From NCBI RefSeq assembly GCF_004364865.1, contig NZ_SOAU01000001.1:1364001-1428000 (forward strand): DNA of 64,000 bases, written 5' to 3'. The DNA comes from Ilumatobacter fluminis (GTDB taxonomy: Bacteria; Actinomycetota; Acidimicrobiia; Acidimicrobiales; Ilumatobacteraceae). A model generated the notes under the pieces. The model ran no database searches. It worked only from the letters and a program-made list of their open reading frames with translations, and was not told the DNA's origin. Made by a program: the position numbers and the translations under genes. Of this stretch, positions 62,650 to 64,000 are shown piece by piece (the stretch's first letter is position 1; each line of letters opens with the position of its first letter).

Positions 62650-64000
62650 ATGCCCGTTGCCCCCGTCATCGAACACCTCCCACGAACCGGCGAACCCGAC
62701 GACGTCGTCGCCGGGTTCGCCGACTACACGGCGCAGCTCGGCATCGAGCTGTACCCGGCGCAGGAGGAGGCCGTCATCGAGGTCGCGCTGGGCAACCACG
62801 TGATCATGAACACGCCGACGGGGTCCGGCAAGTCGATGGTCGGAGCGGCGGCGCACTTCGCAGCGCTGGCGGCGGGGAAGCGAAGCGTGTACACGGCGCC
62901 GATCAAGGCGCTCGTGAGCGAGAAGTTCTTCGCGCTGTCGCGCGAGTTCGGCCCCGACCTGGTCGGCATGGTGACGGGCGACGCCTCGGTCAACGCCGAC
63001 GCGCCGATCATCTGCTGCACCCAGGAGATCCTCGCCAACTGGGCGTTGCGTGACGGGCGACGGGCACCGGTCGACGTCGCCGTGGTCGACGAGTTCCACT
63101 ACTACGGCGACCCGCAGCGGGGGTGGGCCTGGCAGGTACCGCTGCTCGAACTCCCGCAGACGCAGTTCGTCCTCATGTCGGCGACGCTCGGCGACGTCGG
63201 GTTCTTCCGTCGCGACCTCACCGAACGAACCGGTCGTGAGACCGCGCTCGTGACATCGGTGCAGCGACCGGTCCCGCTCCACTTCGAGTACCGGACCAGC
63301 AGCCTCCACGCCAGCGTCAGCGACCTGCTCGAGTCGGGCAAGGCCCCGATCTATCTCGTCCACTTCACGCAGAAGGACGCCACCGATGCCGCCCAGAGCT
63401 ATGTGTCGCTCGACCCGCTCACGAAGGCGGAGAAAGACGCCGTCCGTGACGCGCTCGCCGGGTTCCGGTTCGACTCGCCGATCGGGCGCGATCTCCGACG
63501 GTTCATCACCGCCGGCGTCGGCGTGCACCACGCCGGGCTCCTCCCGAAGTATCGGCTCCTGGTCGAGAAGCTGGCGCAGCAGGGCCTCCTGAAGATCATC
63601 TGCGGCACGGACACCCTCGGCGTCGGCGTCAACGTGCCGATCCGATCGGTGCTGTTCACCCAGCTCTGCAAGTACGACGGCAACGGGGTGCGCATCCTGT
63701 CGAACCGCGAGTTCGCCCAGATCGCCGGGCGGGCGGGCCGGAAGGGGTTCGACGACGCCGGTGACGTGTGGGTGCAGGCACCGGCTCACGTCGTCGACAA
63801 CATCGAGGCGGAGCGCAAGGCAGCGGAGAAGGGACGCAAGAAGGTCGTCAAGAAGTCGCAGCCCGACCGCGGCTACGCGCACTGGACCGAGGACACCTTC
63901 GACAAGCTCGTCAACGGCAAGCCCGAGTCGTTGCAATCGCACTTCCAGGTCAGCCACCAGATGGTGATGCAGATGCTCGATCGTCCGGCCGAGTACGTCG
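62650..64000 (+). CDS. Ski2-like DEAD/DEAH-box helicase (DUF3516 type), 5' part
   Basis: The frame is open from ATG 62650 to the window end (450 codons). Walker A TPTGSGKSMVG (about 58-68), TAPIKALVSEKF (motif Ia), DEFHYYGD (motif II), LMSATLGD (motif III), a helicase C domain with GTDTLGVGVNVP and QIAGRAGRKG (motif VI). This matches actinobacterial helicases with a C-terminal DUF3516, which would lie beyond the window. Likely RNA helicase. TACCCT is 8 nt upstream. Confidence 0.9.
   Translation, partial: MPVAPVIEHLPRTGEPDDVVAGFADYTAQLGIELYPAQEEAVIEVALGNHVIMNTPTGSGKSMVGAAAHFAALAAGKRSVYTAPIKALVSEKFFALSREFGPDLVGMVTGDASVNADAPIICCTQEILANWALRDGRRAPVDVAVVDEFHYYGDPQRGWAWQVPLLELPQTQFVLMSATLGDVGFFRRDLTERTGRETALVTSVQRPVPLHFEYRTSSLHASVSDLLESGKAPIYLVHFTQKDATDAAQSYVSLDPLTKAEKDAVRDALAGFRFDSPIGRDLRRFITAGVGVHHAGLLPKYRLLVEKLAQQGLLKIICGTDTLGVGVNVPIRSVLFTQLCKYDGNGVRILSNREFAQIAGRAGRKGFDDAGDVWVQAPAHVVDNIEAERKAAEKGRKKVVKKSQPDRGYAHWTEDTFDKLVNGKPESLQSHFQVSHQMVMQMLDRPAEYV

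Overview
The window is 64 kb of high-GC, gene-dense DNA with short intergenic gaps and many 4-bp start/stop overlaps. The gene set (F420 ligase CofE, menaquinone MenB, class II DAHP synthase, KorAB with a gamma-alpha fusion, LigB-type ATP-dependent ligase, DUF222-HNH protein, DUF3048 lipoprotein, a DUF3516-type helicase, CYP and PIG-L proteins) points to an actinobacterium. My best guess is the Acidimicrobiia (Ilumatobacter-like), by inference only. There is no phage, CRISPR array or insertion sequence; it reads as core chromosome.

Layout. 1-5.7 kb: end of an ABC-2 permease, then menB and a TrmH-family methyltransferase, cofE, a hydrolase, an anchored protein and a cupredoxin-like lipoprotein. 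5.8-11 kb: a phosphonate/phosphite-type ABC importer (phnD, phnC, two phnE) flanked by two HAD 5'-nucleotidase-like genes. 11-18.2 kb: a one-carbon block. It holds a three-gene NAD-linked formate dehydrogenase whose catalytic subunit reads through an in-frame TGA (predicted selenocysteine), divergent from fhs and folD. 18.3-24.2 kb: MFS and ABC exporters, a methyltransferase and an SDR. 24.2-31.5 kb: moxR, a fused DUF58-transglutaminase membrane protein, MFS, a DUF3048 lipoprotein and a 46-residue zinc-ribbon protein. 31.6-38.5 kb: korBA, a short family A DNA polymerase divergent from an ATP-dependent DNA ligase, and thymidine kinase. 38.6-46 kb: a PAP2-like/kinase-like/LPG-synthase-type membrane protein, a P450 divergent from a PIG-L deacetylase, and a DUF222-HNH protein. 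46-54 kb: thiolase, a coupled aroG string, a sigma-70 factor, nadD-rsfS with an exported protein between them, a PD-(D/E)XK nuclease and tRNA-Ala. 54-64 kb: a HAF-like lipoprotein, a GAF-PP2C phosphatase, tandem CNNM/CorC proteins, folP, MFS and a helicase cut by the window end.

Three patterns run across the window. First, about two dozen genes carry a TAnnnT-like -10 element only 6-11 nt before the start codon, which suggests leaderless transcription. Second, four palindromic elements of 82-85 bp share one REPIN-like architecture: two inverted arms of 26-29 nt around a 27-31 nt spacer. Third, several divergent gene pairs share compact palindromic promoters. The most striking single signal is the selenocysteine-type formate dehydrogenase. 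Its FdhA chain is also split, with the part that binds the proximal [4Fe-4S] cluster encoded as a separate, downstream gene.
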